From the NCBI GenBank assembly GCA_030549495.1, contig JAUIRK010000892.1, positions 1 through 64,000 on the forward strand: a stretch of DNA of 64,000 nt. The letters run 5' to 3'. Shown in pieces: positions 53,748 to 64,000 of the stretch. The first letter of the stretch is position 1. Each line of letters opens with the position of its first letter. This DNA comes from Nectonema munidae. Its lineage: Eukaryota; Nematomorpha; Nectonematoida; Nectonematidae. The position numbers were made by a program, and so were the translations under genes. Below the pieces are notes generated by a model. The model was not told the DNA's origin. It ran no database searches and was given only the letters and a program-made list of their open reading frames with translations.

Positions 53748-56138
53748 TTAAAAGCGTCCAAAAATGAATGCACGCCCATCTCGTGCTGATGCAAAGTCGT
53801 TTGCAACTTCAGAAATATTTAAGGCATCTGTAGCCTCTCTGTGCGTGTGCAGGAGATGTAAGAAGTAGTAATAAGAGACTAACAGTCCATCGATATGTCT
53901 TTATTCGACGCAAAGCAGAAAATGTTTTTTCACTTGTGGCATTAGTGGCTGGCATTACTAAAATAAGTCGCAGTAAATTTATAATCTCAGAGAAAAGGCA
54001 TCTGAAAGTTGGAGACATCTGAGTCACTAAAGTTACCAAAAAGGAAATGGACACAGTTGATAAATCATTTAAGCTGTTTTGTGCGAAGGTTGCAAATGTA
54101 TCCAGTTGTGAAAAAAGATAAGTCTTGTCCAGATCATCTCCATAGAACTTTAAGACAAAGTGTAAATCTTCTTTGTATGTATTGTCGCCGCGTACAGATT
54201 TCAAAATAACGTCTTCTAGATGCCGATACACTTGATAGCCTGGTTGATTAAAACGATCTTTTACACAGTTCACCAAAAGATCCAGAGCTTCGAAATAGTG
54301 CTGTCTATAATAGTCTTTCTCTGATACGGCAAATTCTGGAGAGGCTTTTCCGGTTTCGAATCACATAGGCATTTTTCTTCGGCGTGGCAATGTCGGCTTA
54401 CAAACATCCAGCTCATCAAGTTTACTATTAAGTAAATCCCAGAATGAATTAAAGGACTCTTCCAACCGCAATTTACATAGTGATGTCAGCGAAAGTTCTG
54501 TCAAGTGTTGACCCTCAGCAGCTGATATATCTTTTTTCTGTAGTGTTCGGCTTAGATTGTCTGTGTGACAGAGAATCTCATATCCAAGAGGAACTTCAAA
54601 TAAAAAGTCAAAACTTTGCATTTGGCTTTTCACGCCCAAGATCCTGGAACGGGCTTCAGAATCTTTTGTGCAATCATAGCAGGTCTCCCACAAAAACTGA
54701 AAAACAGAGTAGTTTTCCAGAACACTGTTCAAACTGGCAGCTCCAACAGTCCATCGAGTAGGGCATATCACGCGAAATCCAGGCGTATCAGGTGCCATCT
54801 TACGCTTTAGTTGTTCGAATCTGGTATCCCTCTGAGGAGAATACTTAATAAGTTTGTTGGACATTTCAAATATAGTATCTAAGGTATCACGCATGACTTT
54901 CGGTTTTTTAACTGTATCATTGACGGCCAAGTTAAGCGCATGTCCATAACAGTGCGTGAAAATAGCCCTAGTCTCTTTGTTGGTGATGTTAGCAGCCCAC
55001 CCTTTTTAGCTCCAGGCATGTTTCGAATCATAGAACTTATTCAAGCACTTCATCATAGCACTGTCCACGGCACTTACTCAAGGGGATGTTCATCCTCACC
55101 AATGCATCCAGAATGACGTTAGTAAGTGTTGCAGCGTCGATAGATGGTACCGTACACAGCCCGATAAACTCTTCGTGCACATCCAGATTATCATCAACAT
55201 GACGGATAACAATAACAACTTGTTCACGGTTAGATTCATCTGTTGTCTCATCTACCATGATGGAGAATAGCCGTTATTCCTGATTTTAGAAACAACGTGA
55301 TGCAATATTTTTAAAGCCATAACTTGTAGCTTCTCATACTGTATAGCTGCTGATGTAAATTTGTCTTGTTTTCTTTCTATCCACTTAAGGATTGATTGAT
55401 CCGATTCACTTTGAAGCTTAAGAATCTGTAGAAAGTTGCTTTGATCGTTGTCGTCACCCCGGAGAGATAAGCCTTACCTGGCAAGAAATCTGATGCTACG
55501 TAAAATGGTTATCAGCTGCTGTCTGTTGTATTTTTTCTCATCTGAGTGGACGGCTGAGAGAAGTTCACCAATGTCTTTTGTTTCTCGTGGTAGTATCACA
55601 TTTCTCTCAATAGCTTCTTTATGGCAGTAGGAATCTTGATGTTTTCGGAATTTGGAAGTTGCATCTTTCCAATTACTGAATCCCGTAGAAATAAAACTAC
55701 TCTCAGCTTTAGAGTTGGAAATCTTGCTTTCTTTTGCAGCAATCATGGAGGTAAAACAGACATCTTTTTCCTAAAAATAACGTCAAATTTGTTTTAAAGT
55801 TCTCTTATAGTCTTTTACTTAAAAAAAGAACACAGTCGTTCCGAAATATATTTTACTATTTCTAAAAAATTTTTTCTTCTAAATACTTTTATTTTTTAAA
55901 ATATTTACCATTAAATTTTAATACACTAAATATTGTATTCTTTTAAAATATTAATTTAAAAAATTATTAAAAAAAAATTTTTTAAATTTTATTATAAGAT
56001 TACCTCGTTATAATGTAACCATGCGTATTGCTTAAACCATATAAAGTTGAAAGAACGCAGCTCTGGATTCTTCTTGCCAAAAGAACGTTTGGGAAATTTA
56101 AAATTAGTAGGTTGATTAATAATTGTAAATGTGGACAT
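53748..56138 (-). pseudogene. hAT transposase with TTF-type finger (ZMYM1-like), intron-containing
   Basis: Exon 1 (56138-56004, 45 codons) starts MSTFTIINQPTNFKFPKRSF and ends WFKQYAWLHYNE. A 233-bp intron (56003-55771, GTAATC...TTTTTAG, phase 0) follows. Exon 2 continues EKDVCFTSMIAAKES and FSNWKDATSKFRKHQDSYCH, the TTF-type finger. Later parts are DIGELLSAVHSDEKKYNRQ, SIRFLAR, MVDETTDESNREQVVIVIRH (first catalytic Asp), HCYGHALNLAVNDTVK (C-x2-H motif) and VICPTRWTVGAASL. The dimerisation domain is LILVMPATNATSEKTFSALR, and the end is NISEVANDFASARDGRAF before the stop at 53748. All domains are present in order. A few frame changes and stops (for example after PRRRKMPM) disable it. A host gene derived from this family is possible but unlikely given the breaks. 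Confidence 0.85.
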
Positions 56139-56249
56139 GTTTGGAATTGAAACAAATAAATATGTGTGACAATAGAAAAAAAATATATTAAATTGTTCAA
56201 GATATCTCTGTAAAAAATCATTTTTATAAAAAAAAATTATAAAATTATT

Positions 56250-56292
56250 GGGGCGGCGGTCGCCGCCCCTGCCGCCCCTTTGCCGACGCCAT
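56250..56292 (-). mobile_element. 5' terminal region of the TTF-type hAT element
   Basis: On the minus strand, ggcgtcggcaaaggggcggc and a ggcggcgaccgccgcccc palindrome precede the transposase start by about 110 bp. hAT elements of this group commonly begin CAGTGGCGTCGGCAAAGG, so this is probably the 5' terminus with its first bases altered. The matching 3' terminus was not found. Confidence 0.55.
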
Positions 56293-56306
56293 TATCATGC
56301 ATATAA

Positions 56307-57224
56307 GAAACTAAAAGTAATGGGAGCCAACGATATATTTAAAAAGAATAAGTATTTTTTGATTTTTTAAAGATATATATTTACAAAAATATATTCACAC
56401 TGTACTTACTAATACGTATGACCTTTTTATTTTAGACACGTATACCCTTTGTACCATAGCACACATGACCTTTTAATTGTTACACAAATCATAGTCTAAC
56501 GAAACATTAAATTACATACACACATATATAAAACACATACAAATGTACCAACTAAGTAAATTTTCCCTCTTTTCTTCTTCACCACTTGGAAGAGTCATAC
56601 AGAGATCCTTGGATAACAAAGCTTACACTATCAAGAGTGAAGTTAACAACACTATTTAGAGTGAATAACACGGATTAAGTTAGACTCCACAATCATCTTC
56701 GCACAATGCTTACACTCCACGAATCATAAAGACTTCACAATATATATTTGCACCAACTTAGTTCAAACTTTTTTTTCATTTTACTGTAGCACCTTCAAAT
56801 AAAACAATATCAAATTATTGAGTGACTTTTTTCAATGTAAACTTAATTTCAAAGAACTTTCGTAAATTTGTAAAATGAGTTTAATATATAAATCGAGGCT
56901 AGAAAGTAAGATAATATTTTAAACTACCCAATATAAATTCTCGAAAAATTCTTGGGTAAGTATAGGGGTCATTTAATTTTAACTTGGTATCTAGCAAAAT
57001 ATGTTATAGGTACTTAGAAAACCTTCCTAACTAGATTCATGTCAAAAAAGAGTGCGTTATTTTCTAAAAAAAAGCTAATCAATATTTTTGAACTAAATTT
57101 TGCATTGAAAGTATAGGGTAATGTGATCAGATTTTAACATCGGTAAAGTGGGACACCATTAACATGGGGTTCTTGATAAAAATTTGTTCTATATGGAGCA
57201 ACAAAAAATCTAATTTGAGTGAAT
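56307..57224. other. copy C of the interspersed repeat, then AT-rich DNA
   Basis: 56307-56370 (ctaaaagtaatgggagccaa onward) matches the outer end of copies A and B. The rest (56370-57224) has no recognisable feature. Confidence 0.5.
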
Positions 57225-57545
57225 TCATTTTAGTAGATTGCTGTCGTTGTTTAAAAAATCATGATGTTTTTCACAGGAAATCGTTAAATTATATTTCACA
57301 CATAAAATGGCTTTTAAAGTCTCAACACTTAATTGTGATTTTTCTGATGTCCATACTTTCACCGTAGAAAAAACACGTTCAGTTGCAGCATTAGTTCCTG
57401 GTAAGGACATTGCATATTCGAGTATTTTCAATGCATTATTGCATGAGTATGCAATATGGTTTGCTTCAAAATGATGAAATGTTTCCAACCATTTGTTCGC
57501 TATCGTGATTTTCGCTGATGCCCAAAATTTAATCTTTTCATTATC
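57225..57545 (-). pseudogene. hAT transposase, C-terminal dimerisation domain fragment
   Basis: The minus-strand frame reads KIKFWASAKITIANKWLETF, then YAMSLPGTNAATERVFSTVK and LSVETLKAILCVKYNL, the hAT C-terminal dimerisation domain. It ends NNDSNLLK before a stop. The start of the frame merges into decayed sequence. No other part of a transposase is adjacent, so this is an isolated 3' piece. Confidence 0.75.
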
Positions 57546-57890
57546 AATATATTTTTTTAATAACTACATACCCCTTGCATTTTCTCCGTGACACAGTTAT
57601 TTTTGCATTTTATAGGAAACTTTCAAAGAACGAAAACCATATGAAGTAAACGTAAATTTCCAAAAACAACCAGTGGATCGATTAAAGAAAAAATTATGGA
57701 AAAAATTATTATTACTACTTAAAATTTTGATTACATGCACAAAACTAACACGAAAATTATAGATGGTGTTAATCTAATATTGTATACGGGCACTTTAAAA
57801 TATGAACCTTTGAAAAAAATTTCTATTAGAAACTAAGTAAAAAAATAGAATTAAATTTATTTATTTTTTATAAAAGAGTAATAAAAAAAC
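57546..57890. other. AT-rich spacer
   Basis: Nothing recognised. Confidence 0.5.
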
Positions 57891-59010
57891 TTTTCATATA
57901 CAGCTTGAGCAGGCAGTTTTTGAATGGTTCTTGCAGATGAAACGAGAACACTTAGAACAAGTTCTTGTTGTTTTATTTCTTTTACTCAAACATATATAGC
58001 AAGCCCCTCTTTTTGAACTTGATTCTTCATTCGTATCATCTTTATATCCATAAAAAGATAATAAAACTTAATTTGTATAGGAAGTTCAAGAATTGTTGCT
58101 CTCACTTTCATGCATTCTTCAGCCAGACGAAAACAAAGATTTTTTATAAAAAATTTTCTACCACTTTGTTTAGAGTTAGGAAAATTTTCAGGTAAGTTGT
58201 ATCGTGATATAAATATACAATCCATGTGTTTAAATTTGTTGTAGTAAAGTAAACTTACAGGTTTAGAATGTTCTCCCATCGTTTCTATGTTTTTATGTTG
58301 AGACGATAAAACGTACACTACTTTTAAGTTTTTTTTTGACATGTCTCCTAGGTATGTAAGCACTAAGAGAGGCATAGTCCGAATAAACTGTTTTACTTTC
58401 GCATTCAGCAAGTTTTAAGATCTTGAGATAGTCAGCTTTCAATATTCTTAGGATGAATCTTTTGTTTCCGTTCACAGTACCACATATAGTTATATCCTTT
58501 GTTTGACACCAAACTACTAAATCATGGCTGGTAAAAAATCTATCTGTGAAAATACCACATCGACAAGGGACTTGAGTATCTTCAATAAGCCTTTTACAAA
58601 TATTTATGGCTGAAAAATAAGTACGGTCTGACAGACCAGAAATATAAATTTTTGGCATCAAACAGTAATAATACCCCGCATTGTTTATATGATAATATTT
58701 CATGCCATAGTGACCCGGCTTTTTAGGGTCATATATTTTCAACGGACAACGTCCTCTAAAGTCTAAAGCTGACAAGTTGTTCATCTATAGTTAGATGTGA
58801 GTGAGGTGTCCAGTAAAATGAAAAAACCTTACGAAAATGATCATGTATTTTTCTTATTGGACTTAACTTATCATTTTTATCCCTTTCACTTTTATCATCA
58901 AATGTAATAAAATATGTATAAGTGTAAACATATTTCTGCCTATGCACGCTCTTAAAAAGGGATTTCGATGAGAAGAAAAAAGATCTGTTATTTTAACCTT
59001 CTGGTCACCG
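57891..59010 (-). pseudogene. piggyBac transposase, second copy, disrupted
   Basis: On the minus strand, KNDKLSPIRKIHDHFRKVF and LTIDEQLVSFRG (first catalytic Asp) are followed by RCPLKIYDPKKPGHYGMKY, RCGIFTDRFFTSHDLV (second Asp) and ITICGTVNGNKR. Then come KPVSLLYYNKFKHMDCIF (third Asp region) and FFIKNLCFRLAEECMKVR. Near 57905-58010 a C-terminal finger reads ACYICLSKRNKTTRTCSKC with FICKNH. N-terminal residues before about 59010 are missing or decayed. It differs clearly from the copy at 31.5 kb, so two piggyBac lineages are present. At least three frame changes. Confidence 0.85.
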
Positions 59011-59282
59011 TTTTCCCCAACATAGAGTAATGAAGAAAAATATGAAAGCAAATGAAAGATCTGAAAATTTTGATAGTACGTCTTTAAATTCAGGTGTTTA
59101 GGCTTAGGGGAGCTAAAATATATAGTCTTACTACATAAAATAATTAAAAAGAAAAAACTTATGAGTAGTTTTCCCCCATCTTGTTCAAAGTCATCTCATA
59201 AATATATGTGATCAAATTGACGTCAAAGAACAATTAAAAAATTTCTAAAATGTCTTTCGTTCTTTTCATTGTTCCATTAGGG

Positions 59283-60440
59283 CAGGGGTTCCCAACCCTG
59301 GAGTTGCGACCTCACTTGGGGTCGGCAAGTAATTTTCTTGGGGTCGCAAAGACATTATAAATGATAATGATTTATAAGGGATTTGGGTGATATCAATGGA
59401 TTAAGAAGATTCAGTAGGCTTTTCCTGAATCTTGCCCCATTCTGACCTGAGGCGGTATATATAGGTCTAATTCTAAAAGACAAAGGATAAAATATACGTT
59501 AGGTCAAACTGAACTATTTTCCTTTTTTAAGGCTATGATTAACGGGGGAATCAATTCTACAGTAGATTGTTGTCTATTGCCTTTCTCAGAACCTTTTTAA
59601 TCCTAGGATTAACTTGTGGGGATCCTAGGTTTTTAGCCATTTATACCTGTATGCATAGTACTTCAGATATATATGCCTGTCTTAGATTATTTGTGTCAGT
59701 TAGTTTGCATCTGGCATCTCTGTGTTTCATTGTGCGACCAGTCTGTTTAAAGCATTGAACAATCGCTTGTTTGCTAAACTGTGCCAAGAAATGGATTCCA
59801 AGCATGAAGTTCTTCTATTGCACACTAAGGTAAGGTGGCTGTCAAAAAGAAAAGTATTGAAGAGATTTTTTAAGTTGAATGTTGAGATAGGAGAATTCCT
59901 ATCTCAGCAATGAAGAATAAAACCTTCAAATTTCCTTGGTGACATGAATAATTTGGTAAAAACTGCATACTTGGTAGATTTCTTCACAATATTGTATTCC
60001 ATTAATCTTTCACTTCAGGGAGAGAATTCCAACACTTTATTTTGCAGAAAAACGAAATGCCTTCCAAATGAAACCTGGATCTTTGGCTGTCAAGGATAAA
60101 AAATAGAAATTTTTACATGTTTCCCACATTAAATACATTTGTTGAAGAAAATGAGAATGGTGTTTTATTCAACAACAGGTTTTAAAGTTTGCTGATCCAA
60201 CACTTGAAGACTTTAAAAGAGGAGTTTAGTCGATATTTTCCAGAAAAGCATCAGTTATCCCATAGTATATTTAAAAAACCATTTGCTGCAAAAATTGAAG
60301 ATGTTCCTGAAAGATATTAAGAGGAATTCATTGATCTTATCACATCTGACTGTGCAAACACTGACTTTGAATCCCTAGCAGTGAATTAATTTTGGATCAA
60401 GCAATTACTTCGATATCCAAATTTGGCTGAATGTATGCTG
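59283..60440 (+). mobile_element. hAT element (ZBED5-like), 5' end plus decayed gene
   Basis: It starts caggggttcccaaccctgg, a typical terminus of this hAT group, followed by gttgcgacctcacttggggtc. The gene relic is plus strand: NNRLFAKLCQEMDSKHEVLL and LHTKVRWLSKRKVLKRFF at about 59750-59880. Decayed frames follow (NLVKTAYLVDFFTILYSINL; EEFIDLITSDCANTDFESLA-like). Much of the N-terminal half and the BED finger are missing, probably by internal deletion. No 3' inverted partner was found, so the right edge is approximate. Confidence 0.7.
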
Positions 60441-61214
60441 AGAAATGAAAAATGTAAACTGAGATGGATTGTTTTGAAATAAGCCATAGATAAACAACTG
60501 GTAGATAAATATTGAATTATATACATTCTAATCATAATATATACCATGCTTCAAGCATAAAATATAAAAAGAATCGTATGATTGTTTATCATTTGTAAAG
60601 GGAATGGTAATATTCACATGATGAACTCATGATTGAGTGTGGTTTAGAGATGGTGTAGTATTTTCATAGATAAAGGAACTATGAGCAGCTTGGCAGAGTT
60701 GAAAATATAAATAAAACTTTTTGTTGAGAGATAGGAATATTTAATTTTCTTTTATTGTCGGACATGAAAATCAGTTTTTCTCCAAATATGAAGCAAAAAA
60801 CTCAATTTTTATGATGACAAAAGGGCAAGATTTAGTTATTCAACGTACTTGATAAGCTTATTTATTATCCAGTTTCTTTGTTAACTTAAAAAAAATAGGA
60901 AAGCTGAATTCGAATTAAGTCTTATAAAGGATTTTGAGTATCTTTTACCAAATACGTACATTTCGATTTATGGAATCATTTAAAATATAGATGGCGTTAA
61001 ATAAAAATTTTTAAAAGTAGAGAAAGTTTGTAAATATAAGTTTTCTAATGAATTTAGATTCTCTATGAAAATTAATATAAAGTCAAGTTGAATTTTATTT
61101 AATAATAACAAAACAATCTAGTTCATTGTTTACAATTTTTCGAATTCACTTTACTCAATTTTTATTTCCTAAATATATACAGTAAACTCTGTCTAAACCG
61201 AACTCCAATCTGTC
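60441..61214. other. AT-rich DNA, possibly the 5' flank of the next LINE
   Basis: No ORF1-like sequence of the Jockey-like LINE is seen here. Confidence 0.5.
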
Positions 61215-63900
61215 ATGCTCAAATTTTTGCACTTCAACATCAACGGCTTGGCTAAGAAACGTAGTGCTCTAATTGAGCTTCTTACCGAAAATAATATAGA
61301 TGTCTTCTCTCTGAACGAAGTCAAATCTCAAGCCAAGTATTCCATCCGCATCCTCGGATATAGGACATTTGTGCATCCTGGAACAAGCCACTCGCGAGGT
61401 CTAGCGATGGGTGTGCGAGAGGGGTTGAAAGTTACCAGTTTTACGATAAGTGACTCTGGAGACTCTATGGCCCTGAAGCTTGATCTTGGCAGAGCTGGAC
61501 ATTTAGTTGTGCCTGGTTGTTACAACCCGCCTAGTAACCCTCTGTTGGATTACGAATTTATCGAAAGATACTTTCGCTCTTCCGATAAGGTGCTACTACT
61601 AGGTGACCTAAACGCTCACCACACTAGGCTGTTCAGTGAAACCAATAGCGCGGCTGGCACCGACTTACTGAAGTTGGTAGAGGATGCGTATGCGTTTATC
61701 GTTAACGATCCAACACCGACTCGTGATAAGAATGTGTTAGACCTTGCAATCATGTCTTTTAATCTAAGACCACTTCTAGACTCAATAATGGTTATCCAGG
61801 ATTGCTGTGTATCAGACCACAAGCCCTTATTGGTCACAGTTTCTTTAGGTCCACAATTCACGGCAGACAAGGGAAATTTAGTGAAGAGGTGGGTCTTCAG
61901 CCAAGCCAACTGGGATAGGTTTATGTCGCTACTAAATGATTCAGCCCCGCGGGTCATGATGTGCATAGGAGTAAAACTTCCCTAGGAACTGGCGGAGTGT
62001 GTCAACGATGCTATTCTCTCCGCGGCACGAGAGGCAGTTCCCTTGAATGAGGTTGAAAATGCGAAAATCCAATTCCGAAGAATGTCCTATTACTCATCAA
62101 AGAAAAACGAGCTCTCTATAGAAAATACATTCACACTAGGGACGCCGAGACAAAGAATCTCATCAATCGATTACAAAAACTTATTAGGAAAAAGCTCGGC
62201 GAAACCACATCTAGGAAAGTCATAAGCATCACAAAAGCCTCTAACCCGCTACAGGGCTCTTCGAAGTTCTGGAACCTGGTTAGAGGGCTGAAGCCTGGCT
62301 GCAAAGGTCCAACGTCGGTCAATTGGAATAACCAAACAGCCATTGAGGCGGAAGATAAATGTGTACTGCTTGCTGATTATTACGAAGATGTGTATAGGAC
62401 AAATCCAGGTCCGAATAATTTTAATTCTGAAATTGAGTTTTTTAGGCGTTTACCTGCGACGAACGACACTAACTTCATCCTAGAGGACCTGGTTCAAATC
62501 ATTAAAAAGCTTAAAGCTAGGAAAGCGACGGGATGGGATGAAGTTAGTAATATATTCATCAAGAATCTTCCCCCTAGGCTTAGGGACGTCTTGCTGGCAA
62601 TATATAACTCTTTTATAAAAGATGGGTTTTACCCAGACTGCTATAAAAGGGCTATACTTATTTGTTTGCCAAAGGCTGGCAAGAAGAGCAGCAAACCGAG
62701 TGACCTACGGCCTATCAGTCTTCTCCCTTGCCTGAGCAAAGTGTATGACAAATTAATTTTTGGAGTACTCGATGCTTGGTGCAAGGAACATGCAATTATC
62801 CCAGAAGAACAGTTTGTATTTAAAAAAGGTTTGTCAACAAATCATGCTCTGCTTACCTTGCATCATGATGTTGCAAAAAGCTTAAATGATGGCCTCTACG
62901 TAGGGATGATATCTTACGACCTGGAGAAGGCTTTTGATACGGTCGGGCATGAGGGTTTGCTGTTCAAACTTAGTAGCATGTTTGTGCCATCATGTATCTT
63001 CAAGGTAGTTCACAGTTTCCTTTCTCGACGCTCATTCCATATCATAATAAATAACAAATTTTCAAGGAGAATAAGCCTAGGCCGCGGGGTCCCCCAAGGT
63101 TCACCTCTAAGCCCTCTTCTGTTCAACATCTACATATCTGATATTAGGGACTCTTTCAATAAGTCAATCTATGCTAGGATAATCAGTTTCGCAGACGACA
63201 TATGTGTATATTACTACGCTAAGTGTGTTCCGCGTATTTGCAAACACCTTCGGACGTAAATACCATATTAGGGGGGTATTTCACTGGATGGAACCTTAAG
63301 ATAAATTACTCTAAATGGAAATTCATCATCTTTGACGCTAATTGTCCCAAAAATAACCCGCCAACTATAGGGAATATTCCCCGAGTTCGCCACCTAAAAT
63401 ATCTAAGAATCAATTGGGATGCAGGATTTAGTTTTCATCGTGAAGCTCACGAAAAGATAAAAAAAAAAAGGGAAGAAGGATCTAGCGCTATATGGATGTC
63501 TTAAAGACCTTGGGGTCAATTCCACGGTGGTAGGCAAGGTCATTAAAATCCTAACAATGCCGAAATTGACTTATGGAAACTTCATTTTGGGATGCCTTCC
63601 CTCAACGTGGACCAACAAAATAGATGACCTCGTGTATAAACTTTTTAGGACTGTTTATGGCAACCCTTTCACTATTGCTCATAGCCGGACCCCTTTTCTT
63701 GGTTCCAGAAAATGTTGGAGAAATTAAATAAAGGGTTTATAGAAAAATTAAGGATACACAAGCATTGCCCACAATTATACCAAGCTTGGGAGCTGACGCA
63801 AACACAGGCTGAAGCGTTCTTGGGGGTATATGCTAAAAAAAGAGAAAAATTATCCTAGGTGACTACCTATATACAATAGCCCCCAAGCAATAGGGAATTC
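61215..63900 (+). pseudogene. Jockey-like endonuclease-reverse transcriptase, few breaks
   Basis: ATG at 61215 (MLKFLHFNINGLAKKRSAL) begins the APE-type endonuclease: IDVFSLNEVK, VVPGCYNPPSNPL, LLLGDLNAHHTRLFSE, then KNVLDLAIMS and CVSDHKPLLV. A stop at 61983 interrupts before the linker. The RT (from about 62390) reads KARKATGWDEVSNIFIKNL, DLRPISLLPCLSKVYDKLI, ISYDLEKAFDTVGH, GVPQGSPLSPLLFNIYISDI and FADDICVYY, with all catalytic aspartates intact. Frame changes follow near 63240 and 63490, then a C-terminal stretch (KLTYGNFILGCLPSTW) reaches about 63860. Only about four or five breaks are visible, so the copy is young compared with the RTE at 48 kb. Confidence 0.85.
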
Positions 63901-63990
63901 TGCGTTCTGCGATATAGTTCTGTTTTTTTCTGAGTTCTAGATCCGCCTATTTAAATTTAGGATTGGCACAAGGTATAAGTCCCAAAACAG
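61215..63990 (+). mobile_element. Jockey-like LINE, ORF2 region, runs to window edge
   Basis: A 2.7-kb non-LTR retrotransposon with endonuclease and RT in order. Composition is markedly less AT-rich than the surroundings, which suits a relatively young insertion. The 5' end lacks an ORF1 and the 3' end lies near or beyond the window end. Confidence 0.8.
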
Positions 63991-64000
63991 TTTTATGTTA

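Overview
This window looks like eukaryotic, very AT-rich nuclear DNA from an animal, most probably an arthropod. The evidence is short GT-AG introns, a reprolysin-type metalloprotease exon, and a crowd of animal-type transposons: hAT, piggyBac, Tc1/mariner, Helitron, Jockey-, RTE- and CR1-like LINEs, and a Penelope-like element. I cannot name the species. A copepod or a hemipteran would fit, but that is a guess. No bacterial, organellar or rRNA sequence was seen.

Host genes are sparse. On the minus strand, two exons joined by a 54-bp intron (1324-1609) look like the C-terminus of an unrecognised gene. A 100-bp exon at 11171-11270 encodes the zinc-binding core of an M12B metalloprotease. A weaker plus-strand exon candidate lies at 23979-24081. 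Most of the window therefore reads as intergenic or giant-intron DNA built from dead transposons.

Layout. 2-4.9 kb: tandem repeats and a BED-finger scrap of a hAT transposase. 6.0-8.2 kb: a hAT element delimited by terminal inverted repeats and an 8-bp target duplication. 8.5-9.7 kb: a Tc1/mariner element whose ends carry inverted arrays of a 21-bp repeat. 10-13.6 kb: a 75-bp tandem repeat, the protease exon, and a 37-bp minisatellite ending in a Helitron-type terminus. 14.7-18.6 kb: a piggyBac C-terminus, a Penelope-like GIY-YIG end and related repeats. 19.6-21 kb: a hAT MITE and a hAT remnant. 25.5-30.3 kb: a Helitron Rep/helicase gene split by a 5'-truncated LINE whose target duplication is visible. 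31.4-33.5 kb: a piggyBac element. 34.0 kb: a tRNA-like SINE remnant.

35.5-41.3 kb is the most striking part. It is a cluster of one short Helitron family, with copies joined head to tail and copies nested inside other copies at exact A^T target sites. A fragment of an autonomous Helitron's N-terminal coding region lies inside it. 41.3-42.6 kb and 52.2-52.9 kb hold inverted copies of another repeat family with a 28-bp minisatellite. 46.9-51.4 kb is a hAT gene split by an RTE LINE. 53.7-56.3 kb is a fairly complete hAT transposase gene with a TTF-type finger and a recognisable 233-bp intron. 57-60.5 kb holds a hAT C-terminus, a second piggyBac and another hAT. 61.2-64 kb is a Jockey-like LINE running to the window edge.

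Nothing here forms a pathway. What the features share is repeated insertion of elements into each other, which gives a relative order of events. The LINE at 26.8 kb is younger than its Helitron, the RTE at 47.9 kb is younger than its hAT, and the Helitron copies at 37320 and 38480 are younger than the copies they interrupt.
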